Made by a program: the position numbers and the translations under genes | Shown: positions 12,001-23,300 of the stretch, in pieces | Layout: every line of letters begins with the position of its first letter | Position numbering within the stretch: position 1 is the first letter of the stretch | From: Chrysemys picta bellii | Taxonomy: Eukaryota > Chordata > Testudines > Emydidae | NCBI RefSeq assembly: GCF_011386835.1 | Contig: NC_088799.1 | Span: 77,085,302 to 77,149,301 of the forward strand | DNA length: 64,000 bases | Reading direction: 5' to 3' | The notes under the pieces: model-generated | Databases searched by the model: none | What the model was told of the DNA's origin: nothing | Seen by the model: the letters and a program-made list of their open reading frames with translations, nothing else

Positions 12001-15000
12001 CAGCTTAACAAGAGATCACCCCCCCATCTCCACAAGGGCTCTGGTAGGAGTCAGTCCTTCAAACCCCACAAAAGGGTTTTCTGTGGTTACAAATTCATAA
12101 CAGCCTTAGCTCAGAACAAGCACACTTATACATAGATTAATCTTGCCTTTATATAGCTTGGGCCTTGGATCTTCATGAGCAGGTAAGATGGAGCTTCCAA
12201 AAGCTGCTTTTTTGCATAACTGGAGGTGGGGAATTTGCATTCACCTCCCACTTGAGATTCCCCAGGCAAACCACTTAACCTTTGTCCAACAGTCCTTTCT
12301 TGACTGGCCCATTGTTCAGTATAGTCCTTTGAAGTTTATAACACTTCCCAGGGCTCACACCCTACGTCTCTCCTAGACAGTCAGATACAATCCTGACCTC
12401 ACAATAACAAATAACCTTTGTATTTAATATGATAGATTCTAGATATACCTAAACTTAATTCAACATGATTTTTCAAGAATATTGCAGGAAATTGCCCCAT
12501 CTGCCATAAAGGGGGAGAAAACTGCTCTGCATAAAGGGATGAAATAATTTTCCCTGGGGATGGGCAGCAAGTGGGGAACAGGTTCTGTCACAATTCAGTT
12601 CCCAGGTCTGCTCCTGGAACCGTGCAGCTGCAGCTGCCCCTCACTCAGGGTGGATCATAAAGTCATGATCTATCTAGCCTTAAGTCTATATTCAGAGCCT
12701 TCATACTAAGGAGACCAGTGTGACCCAGGTCTATAACAGATTCCTGCTGGTGGGCAGTTTGCTTCTGGGGTCTCAACAAAACAATAAGCTGCTCTTTTGT
12801 TGCTGGCATTCAGTTGCACCTCTTTCATCATGAGTTTCTAATAAAGCATAACAGAGAGTTTCCAGTGACCTATCCAAGTGTGAGTTCCTAGTGTGCTTTC
12901 TACCATGGTGTGTTAGTTTATTCCTGATAGAGTTGAGGGATTAATAGCAAGGGAGGTAAGATCCTATGGAAAACACCCTTCACAAAGGAGCACTAGATCA
13001 TGATTTTATCATGTAGTCCAAGTAAGGCTGTTGCATTAGTGGGTGTGTATCCAGGATGCCACAGTTGTACTGGTTTCAGAGTCGCAGCCGTGTTAGTCTC
13101 TATCTGCAAAAAGAACAGGAGTACTTGTGGCACCTTAGGCCTGGTCTACACTATGGTGGGGGAATCGATCTAAGATACGCAACTTCAGCTATGAGAATAG
13201 CGTAGCTGAAGTCGACGTATCTTAGATCGACTTAGAATCACTTACTTCGCATCCTTGCAGTGCAGGATCGATGGCCGCAGCTCCCCCGTCGACTTTGCTT
13301 CTGCCTCTCGCCAAGCTGGAGTTCAGCAGTCGACGGGAGAGCGATCGGGGATCGATTTATCGCGTCTACACTACACCCAATAAATCAATCCCCGATAGAT
13401 CAAACGCTACCTGCCAATCCGGTGGGTAGTGTAGACATACCCTCAGAGGTTAACAAATTTATTTGAGCATAAGCTTTCATGGGCTAGAGCCCACTTTATT
13501 GGATGCACAGAATGGAACATATAGTGAGGAGATATATATACATACAGAGAACATGAAAAGGTGGGAGTTCCCTTACCAACTCTAAGAGGATAATTAATTA
13601 AGATGAGCTATTGTCAGCAGGAGAAAAAAAACTTTTGTAGTGATAATCAAGATAGCCCATTTAAGACAGTTTGACAAGAAGGTGTGAGGATACTTAACAT
13701 GGGGAAATAGATTCAATGTGTGTAATGGCTCAGCCATTCCCAGTCTCTATTTAAGCCTAAATTGACAGTATCTAGTTTGCATATTAATTCAAGTTCAGCA
13801 GTTTCTTGTTGGAGACTGTTTTTGAAGCTTTTCTGTTGCAAAATTGTCACCTTTAAATCTGTTACTGAGTGGCCAGAGAGGTTGAAGTGTTCTCCTACTG
13901 GTTTTTGAATGTTATGATTCCTGATGTCAGATTTGTGTCCGTTTATTCCTTTGCATAGAGACTGTCCAGTGTGGCCAATGTACATGGCAGAGGGGCATTG
14001 CTGGCACATGATGGCATATATCACATTGGTAGATGTGCAGGTGAACGAGTTGTACTGGAGAGAAGTAATTTACTAGATTCATTAGAAGGGTGTAGGATAG
14101 CTGTGTTGGCTGGCATGCATTGAGGGGCTGGAGTCCTGGCTCCATTTACTCCCTACATACCCTCTATATGGTTGGTCTCAGAGGGAAGCATCTGGAGCAC
14201 AGCCCCCTTTGCTTCCTTAAATTATGGGGCTGCAGCTGCGGCCAGAACTTATATAGCCTCTGAAAAGGGGTGTGCGCCCCCACTTTCTCTTATGCCCCCA
14301 TGCAAGTTTGTAATGGTAGGAAATAAGGTCAAGGCCACCAAGGTAATTACAGTACAGATCCACACATCGGAGCACTCTATTGGATCCCTGTGAAAAGAAG
14401 AGGTGAACACAGCTGGTTAAGTACCAACCTGCGGTTGCATCATAGGAAGGATGTGGGAAAGGTCCAAGAGCAATGGGCATAGGAAACAGGTAGCCATGCA
14501 TGCAATACTTGGGATGTGCTTGGCTAGCTGAAAAAGAAAGGAAGAATAAATAGCATTTCATTTTTATGATATGCAAAATGACAACCTTTATAATCAGATA
14601 AAATGTCCAATCCTGCAAAACCTGCCAAACACTCATTGGGATAAAAGGGATACGAGTAAAGTATAAGTTAAACATGTTCTAAATGCAAAATGAGATTGAT
14701 AGAATGTAACAGGAGTTGAGAACATTACACAGCCAGTTTTAATTCCCTCAAAAATTAACTTGAGCCAGACAAAATCATAGGAATATGGATTTGTTCAAAT
14801 TAGAATAATTCTCCCCATGCCTAGGTTTTTTTCCATACTGTCTAGAAGTGATTAAAAAATTTGGATACTAGAGCTACCTACCATATAGCATCTCCAGTTT
14901 GTGGGAAAGGAAAGCACAATTACAATGGAAGTGTCCCATCAATATTAATACCACTGAGGCTTATCGTGATTAATGGTAATAGAATTAATGTTAAATGAAT

Positions 15001-18000
15001 TAATTAATGATTGGCCACTTATTTTTAAATGTTCCCCAGCTCATAGGAACAGTTATAATAGGTGGACATTAGTTCATACTAAATTAATTATGGAATACTT
15101 ATTGAATTAATTAGTACATCCACAATAGCAGCAAACTAATTTGCCGTGATCAATCCTATTACAATAAATACCTAAAGAAATAATACAGATTTTCCAGTTA
15201 TCTAATAATAGTGTTATTAAAAGGATTCCAACTGGTGATTTATTTCATCATTTTACTTCACGTAACATTATATTATATCATGGATTCCCATGTAATGCAA
15301 TTGGGTAGTAAATCTTCTCAGGACATTTTTTTATCAGAAACACTTTCTGTATGAAAAATTTCAACCAACTCTTGCAAATACTAATTTTATAATGGAGACA
15401 ACCATATCCTAAAATACACAGTAGTTTACAAAGAGTAGGAATCACCTGAAATGTTGATCATCGTGTAGTAAATTAACTGTCGGCTCCTGAGAGAGCTGCA
15501 CTGTTAACTTCATGATCATATGGTAAATTTGCTATGATTTGATCGCATTTTGTGGTGATCAAACTACGTGTAGTTTAGAGAGGGACTTAACCACTTTAGG
15601 AAACGTCAGGCACAGATGAACATTGAATAACTCAACTATCTGAGAGTTGGTTGTCTGTTTTGTTGACTCTTCTCAGCCTTTGAATGCCCATCAGTTTCAT
15701 TTTCTCTGATGTTATTCCATAAAGTGCCATACCCCACCCTAATGCAGTACTCCTGAAAGTGATAGGCAGATCTTGGTGACATTCAGTGCTTAATTTGTAA
15801 AGAAAGAGGTTCCAGGACTGAAAATGGCATCCAGCGCACAGCATGACCTCTCACACACTGTACATGCCAGGTCGCACCTTGCACAACTGACAGAAGAGGT
15901 GCTAGGCTGTGCCCGGCAAGAAAAGAGGCCATCCAGGAGTCAAACCCTCATAACTGCTCATCTCAGCCATTTCCTGGGGCTGAGCTCCAGCAAGCCCCAG
16001 CACAAATTAAGGTCTGGTGGCATCACTGCCTGAGGGCTTGCCCTCCCAGGAGAGATGTCACAGAAAATGGTGGCTGTGTGAATGACAGTTAACTGTATGA
16101 CTGGGAGACCTTTAGAAGCCTATGTTTATATAGTACTTTAAAGCTTTAAAGAGACTGTTTGAGTAAATTCTTTTTAGTGTTTATCTAAGGTTTTGGTAGC
16201 CTGGGACACTGAAGCCCTCTAATTATCTACAGAGCAGATAGAACTGGGGCATCAGCAGTACAAGTACTGCCACACCAGTGAACCCAACCACCTCTAGGAA
16301 AGAAAAGACAGCTCAGTCTTCATGTTCCATTCAGTCCTTAGCTTCTCTACTGTCAACAAAGGGTGCTAGTTAGTGTCAACTGTGATGGCAGTTATTTTAT
16401 ACGTGAACACCTGTCTTACTGAGACCACCAAATTCACTTCACATGGACCACCTAACAGCTATCAGATGAGCTGGATTCCAGCTGGCAAATCTGAGGTTTG
16501 CAAGATTAGACTTCTCCATTCTGCTTAAAGTTGTTTTCCAACTAATTAGCGTACTTTCAAAAAGATGGATTTTGCTATCATCTGTGTTTACTATTAGTGG
16601 GTGCGCTGATTCTCATAATTTCCATGAAAAAAGGGAAATAGACAATGCTGTAAAATAAGTGTCCTGATTGCATTTACACACAGATTTATATGGGTCTGAT
16701 CCTACCTGGTGCTTAGCATCTCCTGCATTGGCCAGAGTGCCCCACAAATTGTAGTCAATGAGAACTGAGGGCACTGGATACCTCATAGGATGAAGACATT
16801 AATAGGACAATAAAGATAAAAGGGCAGAGAGCCACAGGGTTCTAGTCTAGCAAGCCCCTCTGGTGACTACATGAATAGGGGTATGAGCAATTGGGGTATG
16901 AGTGGGAGCTCTGTCCCTGTTGGAGAAGATTTTATTTAAAAAGGGAGAAAATGGGTCAGTTGCTATGCTCCTAGAAGACTGTAAAAGACCATCTGAGACC
17001 AAAAATTTCAGCGTTAAATGGAGCACAGAGTGTCCTGATCAGGGGGAATTTGGGGATAGCTTTGGGTTTTCTCCTATTTTAAAATGGCCACGCAGATTCC
17101 GTGGAAAATAAAATAAATGTAAAGACAGCTTGCTTCTCAGTTGGGAGAGACCTCCCTCACTGACTTGCAGTCCAGATTGTATTTTTATAGCTCAATTATA
17201 ATCTGGTAGAATTAGAGCTTTATAATAGAAGTGCTGACACAACCATAATCACAGCAACATGGACACTATAATAAATTACCATTGATGTCAGATCCAGCCC
17301 CTTAAAACATTGCTAAACAAAGCTATAAAATATATCAGTAACACTCACTGAACCAGAAGTTCCATATGGTCTCCTCATAATCCTCGCCATAGAACCAGCA
17401 TCTCCAAAAGAAACCTTCATGGTGAAAAGTGAGGATCTCTTTTCTGACCTCTCTCAAAACCACATCCTGCAAGAGAATAAAGCACAAGCCTATGAAAATG
17501 TATTAACTACAAATAACATGGAATTCATCTTTACTATTGGCTTAGTTACTAAGCTGGCAAGTCAGTTTTTGAGGGAGGGAGTGTTTTTGGATGGAGGGGG
17601 TTGCATTGTCAAAATTACAAACAAGAGTAACATTTTAGCATGTTGAATTGGACTCCATTAATACAGACCTCCTTGGCTATACAGAATGCCATTGACTTCA
17701 GGCCTTTATCTGCGGCTTTCCTAACTTTCTGATAAGTAAAACATTTCTTCAGATCACTGAGAAAGAAGGATATTTTTTATCCTGTGCAGATCCCATCTTG
17801 CAGTCTTTATGCATCAAAATTACTACCATCTCTAAACCTCTCATTAACTCCTTCTATTGGATGACCCAAAAAGGTCTCCCTCTCTCTCTGATCAAATCAG
17901 TGGGAGCTGTGCTTAGTTTATCTCAGACAGAAGTTACTCTTTGTCTATATCAGGCTACATCTACACTACAGGGGGGAGTCGATTTAAGATACGCAAATTC

Positions 18001-20202
18001 AGCTACGTGAATAGCGTAGCTGAATTCGACGTATCGCAGCCGACTTACCCCGCTGTGATGACGGCGGCAAAATCGACCTCTGCGGCTTCCCGTCGACGGT
18101 GCTTACTCCCACCTCCGCTGGTGGAGTAAGAGCGTCAATTCAGGGATCGATTGTCGCGTCCCGACAATCCCGAGAGGTGGATTTCTACCCGCCGATTCAG
18201 TCTCCTCATGAGTTCAACTATGACTGCTGACACACACTTATCTTGATTAATTTGCACCAATTTCTCATTTATTGTAACTTGTATGAAAGTTCTACAAAAA
18301 TGACACACAAGTCATGTCAGGAGGACTGTACTGTCTATGCTGTGAGTTAACCTGTTAGGAAAATAATTAAAGCTGTAATTAAAAACACTTATCTTTAGCC
18401 AATACAGTTTGATGGAGCATCAAGATTACTGCTATAGAGCTTGATCCTATGATTGGCAGAACACCTCCTGGAAAGTATTGTGTTAAATGAGATTTGAGGC
18501 ACTCAGCATCTCTCAAGGTCAGCCCCCCTTATTTCAAAGGGGAGAAACGTAGTTGGGGCCCAGCAGAGAGACATCACAAAAGCTTTCCAAGCCCTGGAGT
18601 CCTTACATACCAAATATCAATACACGGGTCCTATTGGGTTGACCAGAGACACACTCCCTTGGCTCATCTGGAAGAGCTGCTTCTTTCAGGATCAGCTATG
18701 AGCCTTGACTGCAATGATGTGCAAGAGGCACACGCCATCAACAGAGTGACTCTGCTGACTTGTTAAATCTACGCTAGTTTTGATGACTGTTGATAGCTAA
18801 GATACAATCAAGACACTCAATGGACATAAGTAGACCTGCCAGTTTAAAAAGGGGTAGAGAATGTGTCTATGGGGGCGCAGAGCATGGAGCATATAGCAGA
18901 GAGCAATAATCCAAGTATAAAACCATTCATTAAAATAAAAACGATAACCTCAGAAACAATAGTGAATGCTGCTCGACAGGCACTTTCGGGATCCCTCGGC
19001 CAGTTTCCTATGTCAAGCAGACAGTGGGCCTAATCACATATCTTGAATATTTGAGATGTTTATTTTATTTAAGACAGTGCAACACTTCTAGCCCGGAACC
19101 TTTTTCACACTAGTGATAACAGAGTAATTTTAAAATATTCTGAAACCTTTCATGTTGATGTGTCATTTCTAAGTGAAACAAAATGGAGCTGGACTTTTAT
19201 GCCTGTGAAACTTTTGCTCTCTGCCCTCTTCAGCTTTATTATACTGTTTTATACAACAATGATTTCTGCTGGGATGTCTGCTTTCTATATGAAGAGTCAT
19301 TTGGAAATATGGCTGATGCAGCCAAAAAGCTACACTTTATTATGAAACCCTGGAACTGAAGACACTTATTGTTGACACCATAAAGTTTTCCAAAAGTGAA
19401 TCATTAAACAGAAAAAGCAAACGTAATTGGTTTGGACATTAAAGAAAATTCTGCATAACAGAGGGATATTTCTGAAAAATGTTAATAATACTATACACAT
19501 TGACCAGCATGAAAATTTTTAAGAAGAATTTAAAAAATCAGAGAGCTGATCCAGCTGTTATTTCATAGCATTTATTGAACAGTTTCACCATAAGCAAATT
19601 CAGCTAAAATCAGGGTTTCTAAAAAGCCATTTTAGAAGTTAGCAATAAAATATCATTTTATTATATGAAGCTCAGTATAATACAGGTTTCTCTTTAGTGG
19701 CTAATGCTAGTATCATCAAATAAATGTATTACATTTTCACATTTCAACTTTCTGCTCCATAGCTATCAGAATACAGAAGTGTTTCCTATAATGGCTTCCT
19801 ATGCATATTTTGCTTCAAGTCTTTATCAATGATACACTTTATTGAGATGCAGGTTGTGACTTTATAGGTAAGGCTGAGTTGAGTTTTTATACATTGAATG
19901 TATATACAATAAGCACATATTACCATTGGCTTAAAACAACCAGCACCAACACTTAGAGCATTTGTGTTGGTTTAAAAAATTTCTATAGCAAGTTATTTTA
20001 AAAGTGTATTTTTTAACTTGCAGAATATCACAAGATTTCTAGTTTTTACCTTTGTGGTGTGTAGAGTTTTATTTTCAGGTTCAAAGATTCCACAGGTCTC
20101 TGTTGCTAGGAGCCAATAATCTGTCCCAAAAGCTATGAGAAACAGTAGAACACCAATGCCACCAAGAATTCCTGCTATAAAGGCTGGTATTCCAGCCTTC
20201 AT
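5892..20202 (-). CDS. TMEM182-like: TMEM182-like four-TM membrane protein gene, exons 1-4 (3' end outside window)
   Basis: Spliced gene on the minus strand; coding exons 20202-20050, 17466-17349, 14527-14429 and 6029-5892. The phases agree at every junction (0, 1, 1), giving 169 codons plus one base. Family features seen: TM1 at about residues 5-27, followed by [11 protein letters not shown] as in TMEM182; an NKT sequon at N44; [11 protein letters not shown] with W72 and C74; C99 in PKYC, the partner cysteine of the claudin/PMP22 W...C...C extracellular loop; YRGFW at 125 leading into TM2; and YKVGGG before TM3. The last exon (rest of TM3, loop 2, TM4) was not found in 1-5891. Known: TMEM182 is a muscle-enriched claudin-superfamily protein. 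Inference: identity to remembered human TMEM182 is only about 40% in exons 3-4, so this is more likely a paralogue than the orthologue. Confidence 0.9.
6058..6107. repeat. (GGAAA)10 microsatellite next to exon 4 acceptor
   Basis: Ten perfect GGAAA units. In the transcript sense this is (TTTCC)10, a 50-nt pure pyrimidine run ending 28 nt before the TMEM182-like exon 4. Confidence 0.97.
6631..6848 (+). mobile_element. Snap-back Penelope-like/SINE-like insertion with 12-bp TSD
   Basis: Bounded by direct repeats TGTCCTGTTTAT at 6619-6630 and 6849-6860. Inside is a near-perfect inverted repeat (6631-6808, arms about 86 bp) followed by the tail AGACTAACACAGCTACCCCT, which is the end shared with the PLE-derived copies at 13074 and 61410. 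One arm is therefore an inverted duplication of the other, as is common for PLE insertions. Confidence 0.8.
6723..6761 (+). other. Hammerhead-ribozyme-like core in PLE repeat
   Basis: CTGAAGA (6723-6729), a partly decayed stem II, then GAAAGCTTATGCTC (6748-6761). These fit C-U-G-A-N-G-A / stem II / G-A-A / short stem III (AGC-UUAU-GCU) / cleavage after C. Known: PLEs can encode hammerhead motifs. Stem I is not convincing here. Confidence 0.3.
6944..8647 (-). pseudogene. DDE-type transposase-like gene, single in-frame stop
   Basis: One reading frame of 568 codons, interrupted only by TGA at 7576-7574. The N-terminal part (357 aa) has CxxC zinc-binding pairs (C13/C16, C57/C60, C94/C97), [14 protein letters not shown], a run of acidic residues at 145-153, [34 protein letters not shown] and [10 protein letters not shown]. 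The C-terminal part (about 207 aa) has [63 protein letters not shown] and YCWTVTRD. Proteins of this type are abundant and uncharacterised in arthropods and some vertebrates. The D-S-S, G-G-D and D-E-H-G-E motifs suggest an RNase H-fold transposase, but I cannot name the superfamily. It lies in intron 3 of the TMEM182-like gene. Confidence 0.8.
8785..8866. repeat. Four alternating ATTGCATCAT / ATGATGCAAT motifs
   Basis: The 10-mer ATTGCATCAT occurs at 8785-8794 and 8857-8866, and its reverse complement at 8815-8824 and 8836-8845. All lie just upstream of the transposase frame starting at 8647. Subterminal motif clusters like this are typical transposase-binding sites, which is an inference here. 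Confidence 0.5.
8868..13063. other. Intron 3 sequence with unclassified repeats
   Basis: No exon found. 11330-12600 is more GC-rich and repeat-like (pyrimidine-rich blocks, AATAAC/AACAAT runs) and resembles 27700-28320 in style; I could not assign it to a family. 10140-10260 resembles a decayed MIR. Confidence 0.4.
13138..13442. mobile_element. Harbinger-like MITE nested in the PLE
   Basis: Splits the PLE tail sequence CACCTTA|GAG. Terminal inverted repeats (TIRs) share GTCTACACTA (GGCCTGGTCTACACTA and, reversed, GGGTATGTCTACACTA). Flanks TTA (13135-13137) and TCA (13443-13445) look like a 3-bp TSD with one change, which fits PIF/Harbinger-type insertion. Internal GTCGAC- and GATCGAT-rich palindromes recur at 17952 and 52212. 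Confidence 0.7.
13465..13502 (-). other. Hammerhead-like core in PLE tail
   Basis: On the minus strand: CCAATAA (decayed CUGANGA box), stem II GTGGGC/GCCCAT with loop TCTA, then GAAAGCTTATGCTC. Stem II has a different sequence from the copy at 6723 but still pairs, while the GAAAGCTTATGCTC box is identical. Confidence 0.3.
13713..14048 (-). pseudogene. PLE GIY-YIG endonuclease domain (C-terminal fragment)
   Basis: Open frame with [20 protein letters not shown], a GIY-YIG variant preceded by the C-x-x-C linker typical of PLEs, then the [12 protein letters not shown] helix and [17 protein letters not shown]. It ends in a stop at 13713. In intact PLEs this domain follows the reverse transcriptase and nicks the target; the RT part is missing here because the copy is 5'-truncated. 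Confidence 0.85.
14429..14527 (-). CDS. TMEM182-like: TMEM182-like exon 3 (second half of loop 1)
   Basis: 99 nt between acceptor ctttttcag and donor GCAG|gttggt. Phase 1 in and phase 1 out, completing a Thr codon at the 5' junction and opening a Val codon at the 3' junction. It encodes the [13 protein letters not shown] and PSYDATA segments, collinear with the NCTHAYLSPYP and TSYDSAV segments of TMEM182. C99 is the expected partner of C74. Confidence 0.9.
14530..17348. other. Intron 2 of TMEM182-like; no gene seen
   Basis: AT-rich sequence with TTAATTAAT runs at 14960-15180. No conserved peptide or clear transposon ends. Confidence 0.5.
17349..17466 (-). CDS. TMEM182-like: TMEM182-like exon 2 (extracellular loop 1)
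   Basis: 118 nt between acceptor ttctcttgcag and donor TTCA|gtgagt; enters in phase 0 and leaves in phase 1. It encodes residues 52-90, including the family block [11 protein letters not shown] and the aromatic IWNFWF. The segment before HHEG ([14 protein letters not shown]) is longer than in human TMEM182 as I remember it. Confidence 0.92.
17952..18207. mobile_element. Harbinger-like MITE copy, right end missing
   Basis: Starts GGCTACATCTACACTACAG and carries the same palindromic core as 13138-13442 (GATACGCAAATTCAGCTACG / GCGTAGCTGAATTCGAC) and the GTCGAC-rich middle. The right TIR is not recognisable. It lies in intron 1 of the TMEM182-like gene. Confidence 0.6.
18210..20049. other. Intron 1 of TMEM182-like; no gene seen
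   Basis: AT-rich unique-looking sequence with no recognisable coding segment or transposon end. Confidence 0.5.
20050..20202 (-). CDS. TMEM182-like: TMEM182-like exon 1 (start codon, TM1)
   Basis: 51 codons from ATG to the donor AAAG|gtaaaa, phase 0. The start sits in a strong Kozak context (CCACCATGA), and the first hydrophobic segment begins right after it, as in TMEM182. It encodes [11 protein letters not shown]... through TM1 and [11 protein letters not shown], then the start of extracellular loop 1 with C37 and the NKT sequon at N44. Confidence 0.9.
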
Positions 20203-20307
20203 GGTGGAACAACAATAGGTAGTAAGCTTGAAACTCAGAAAAGAATAAAAGTACTGATGTCCAACGTTTGAAGGGGAGACTGAGAGGAGGGGTATGCAGA
20301 GAGGCTG

Positions 20308-20317
20308 CTATTTTTGG
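20308..20317 (-). promoter_or_regulatory. MEF2/CArG-like A/T motif upstream of TMEM182-like start
   Basis: CCAAAAATAG on the minus strand, about 105 bp upstream of the ATG. It differs from MEF2 consensus CTAAAAATAG at one base and is close to a CArG box. TMEM182 relatives are muscle-enriched, so a MEF2-type site would fit. A single near-match is weak evidence, and no TATA box or mapped transcription start is visible. Confidence 0.2.
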
Positions 20318-23300
20318 ACATAGATTAGCATCGTTTCATGACTGGTTTGAGTTTCATGACTGGTTTGAGTTGCAGTGGCAAAAGGACTAATAAAAGCAAA
20401 TGAGCTGGCACAACCAAACAGCTGTTGTATTAAAGAAACATTATAACTATCTATAGAGCTAAGGTATGAAGATTCCCAAATAAACATATGGGCATTCATT
20501 TTACAAAAGCAATGCGGAGAGCTTATCATGAAAAACAGTTATTGGACTGATGTCAAGCAGCTTCTATGGATTGATTACGTAAAATTGTCCAAGTAACGCC
20601 TACTGCATGAACAGGTTATTTTTATATTTGCTCTGTGTTTGTGTGGCCAGAGAGGCTGTGAACTGCATGGTCAAAGCTGAAAGTTTCATAGCCACTTCTA
20701 CAGCACATCTTTAGCTGCACTGCCACAACTGTAGTATGAAGGTGGCGCATCCACCATCCCCAAACTATTCCTTTATTCCTTCTGCTCTCACCTTCCCATT
20801 AAAATAAAACACAAGTCTTGATTTCAGATGAAAAAAGCAGAGATTCAAGAAGCAATATTTAAAATTTGGCCAATATCTCTTTTAAAGTCTCTGTGTTTCA
20901 GAGGTGATTCTGCTCATACAGTACCACCTTTTGTTGCAAGTATAATCATGCCATATGACTGTGTTAAGTCAAATCATAAATAGACATTTAAATCAGATGC
21001 AAATGGACAGCTAGCAACACTGGGCCATCCCTTTAGGTGGTCTTGAAAATACATTCTCTTCTCTACTCTCCCCACATAAAGGAGTACAACTATGGTGTTA
21101 ATTTGTCCCACCAACATCTAACTGGACCAGGAGGGAAATGTCCCCTCAGAAATGGGGAAATCCTTAATGAGTAGAGAGTTCATTCTCATTTGGATGCTAA
21201 TGTTTTTTGTCTTCTTCTGAAGCATCTGTTATAGATTACTGCGAGGGACAGGATGCCAGACTAGGAGAATAATAATTTCAGGATGGCAATTTCCATATTC
21301 CTGTGACATGCTAACAGTGCTGGCACAGGGACAGAAATTCATGTTACTGAGAAAATGCAAGCTATCATATCTTTTGAGTATATCAAAACTAGTTCACAAT
21401 CTTCTGCCTGATGCTCAGTAGTAGAACAGACTCCCATCTTCATACAGAAGAAAGCAATTTCTTTATACTTAAAGTAATGTGTGTTGCCAGATTAATTTGT
21501 GAATCTGTTTATATAGTCATTAAAATTAAGTGCTAAAGGAGAACCTGAACTCACAATAAGAATCTGGGGATTTCTTGGTAAATAAGTTCTTTTTGACTAG
21601 ATTTAGCCATCCAATGAGGTATATGGGCAGGTGAGGCCATCTATTCTGTCTTGTTTTAGGAACATGGTAACTTTTAAATGATAATGATAGGTTGTGTCAT
21701 CTGCATGGTTATTCCTTAAATATTTCATTCGGGAGTAGCTCTTAAATCACATATTGGATATCTGGTTCCTGGATGTAAAATGTCAAGAGCGGTGTCTCAT
21801 TATAATTATTTATGTTCACATGTGCACTAGGCCCATTATAGAAACCAGAAGCAAGATAGGACCTTGCTCAGAAGAGCCCACGTTCTAGCTAAAGACATGG
21901 CAGGCTACAAACATAATAGGAAAGTAGGGCAGGTTTACAGGAATGAGATAATACAATCATTAGAATAGCCATGTACTCCATATCTCCATCATTAATTCTC
22001 CCCAGGCTAGTCTGTGGAAGCAATGCTACAGAAATAAGTTTTTAGGAAGGGTATGAAAGAGACAAACAGGTATTGGAAGAATGTTTCACAGCTGGGGGGG
22101 GCTGGAACGGGCATGGAGATGTGCAAGAAGGCCACGGGAGTGGTGTTGAGGCTGGCATTGTTGGCGGAGCAGAACGGGCAGGTTAGCAATGTGGCCTGAG
22201 CTATAGCCTGGAGCTGAATGATGGTTGTGAACATTAGTTTTATATCTGGTCAAGTCTCTAAAATGGTTGAACATCTTTTGATCGTGGTATGATGATGTGA
22301 GAGTCGCTAACATAAGAGGCAGCAAGATGTGATCAGCAAGTGCACAGAAGCAGCATTGGATGTCCCCAAATGCATGATAATATTTTGCAACTAGATAAGG
22401 CCTTAAGTCATCCCTTCTAGCACACAGCTCGGGAGGTCGGGGGTGAGGGGAAGATGAGCCTATGTTACATACAGAAAGGCTGGGAAAGTTGCTTCAGGAG
22501 AAGTGAGACATGTCTCAGACCATTGCACTGGGTAGCTGTCCCCTGCTCTTTCCCAGCACCACCCTCCCAACATGCCAGTCAAAGGGGAAACGAGTCACGG
22601 ACCCACCACCCTACATGACATGATCCCTCCTAAACCCACCGAATTTACATTGCAATTTGCTGCAGAAGTTAAAATCAGCTATGTGCCTTGCATGCCCTAT
22701 GAGGTCACATGAACCACTGCCATTAGGGGAATCAATAGTAGCATGGTAGAGCGTTAGCTGTCCTGACAGTGCTGGAGAGGAGGATTCTGGAACAGCACAA
22801 AAGATATTCCCACAATGTCTGGTTTTTTACACCTGTTTTGCTCACTGATTCTCTGTTTGCACATTTGGTCGCCCTGTTTTCAAAAGTCATAACTGTTCAG
22901 TGTAATTTCTCTCCCTCAGTGCATTCATCCATGGATAGCAATGCTTGTGGGCCACTTACATCATATTCACTAAAGATTATTAGTCCCATATAGTCCTAGG
23001 ATCAGTCAGGTGAGGCACCAACAGGATTAGGACCCACACACCAGGCACTCTCAATCCCAACAACATGCATAATATCAGAACTTTTTGGAGCCAACCTAAA
23101 TAGCTTCCCCACAGAGTTTAAACTAAGGTGTTTGTTCTGCCTTGAGATGCATATAGGACATTCCCATTCATTTCAACAAGAATTACGTGCATGTATCTGA
23201 ACACAGGGCTGAATTCAGTTTATGAGAAAAAGCTCTTTTCAGCCCAGTTTTAGATCTCTGATCAAACCAAGCAAAATTCCTACAGCTAAGTTCTCTACTG

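Larger units (their letters stand above)
13074..14048 (-). mobile_element. 5'-truncated Penelope-like element with 10-bp TSD
   Basis: Flanked by GTTGTACTGG at 13064-13073 and 14049-14058. Read on the minus strand, it holds the end of the PLE reading frame (GIY-YIG domain), a 3' non-coding region and the tail ending in the GCTGCGACTCTGAAA region. A 305-bp MITE is inserted at 13138-13442. It lies in intron 3 of the TMEM182-like gene. Confidence 0.85.
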
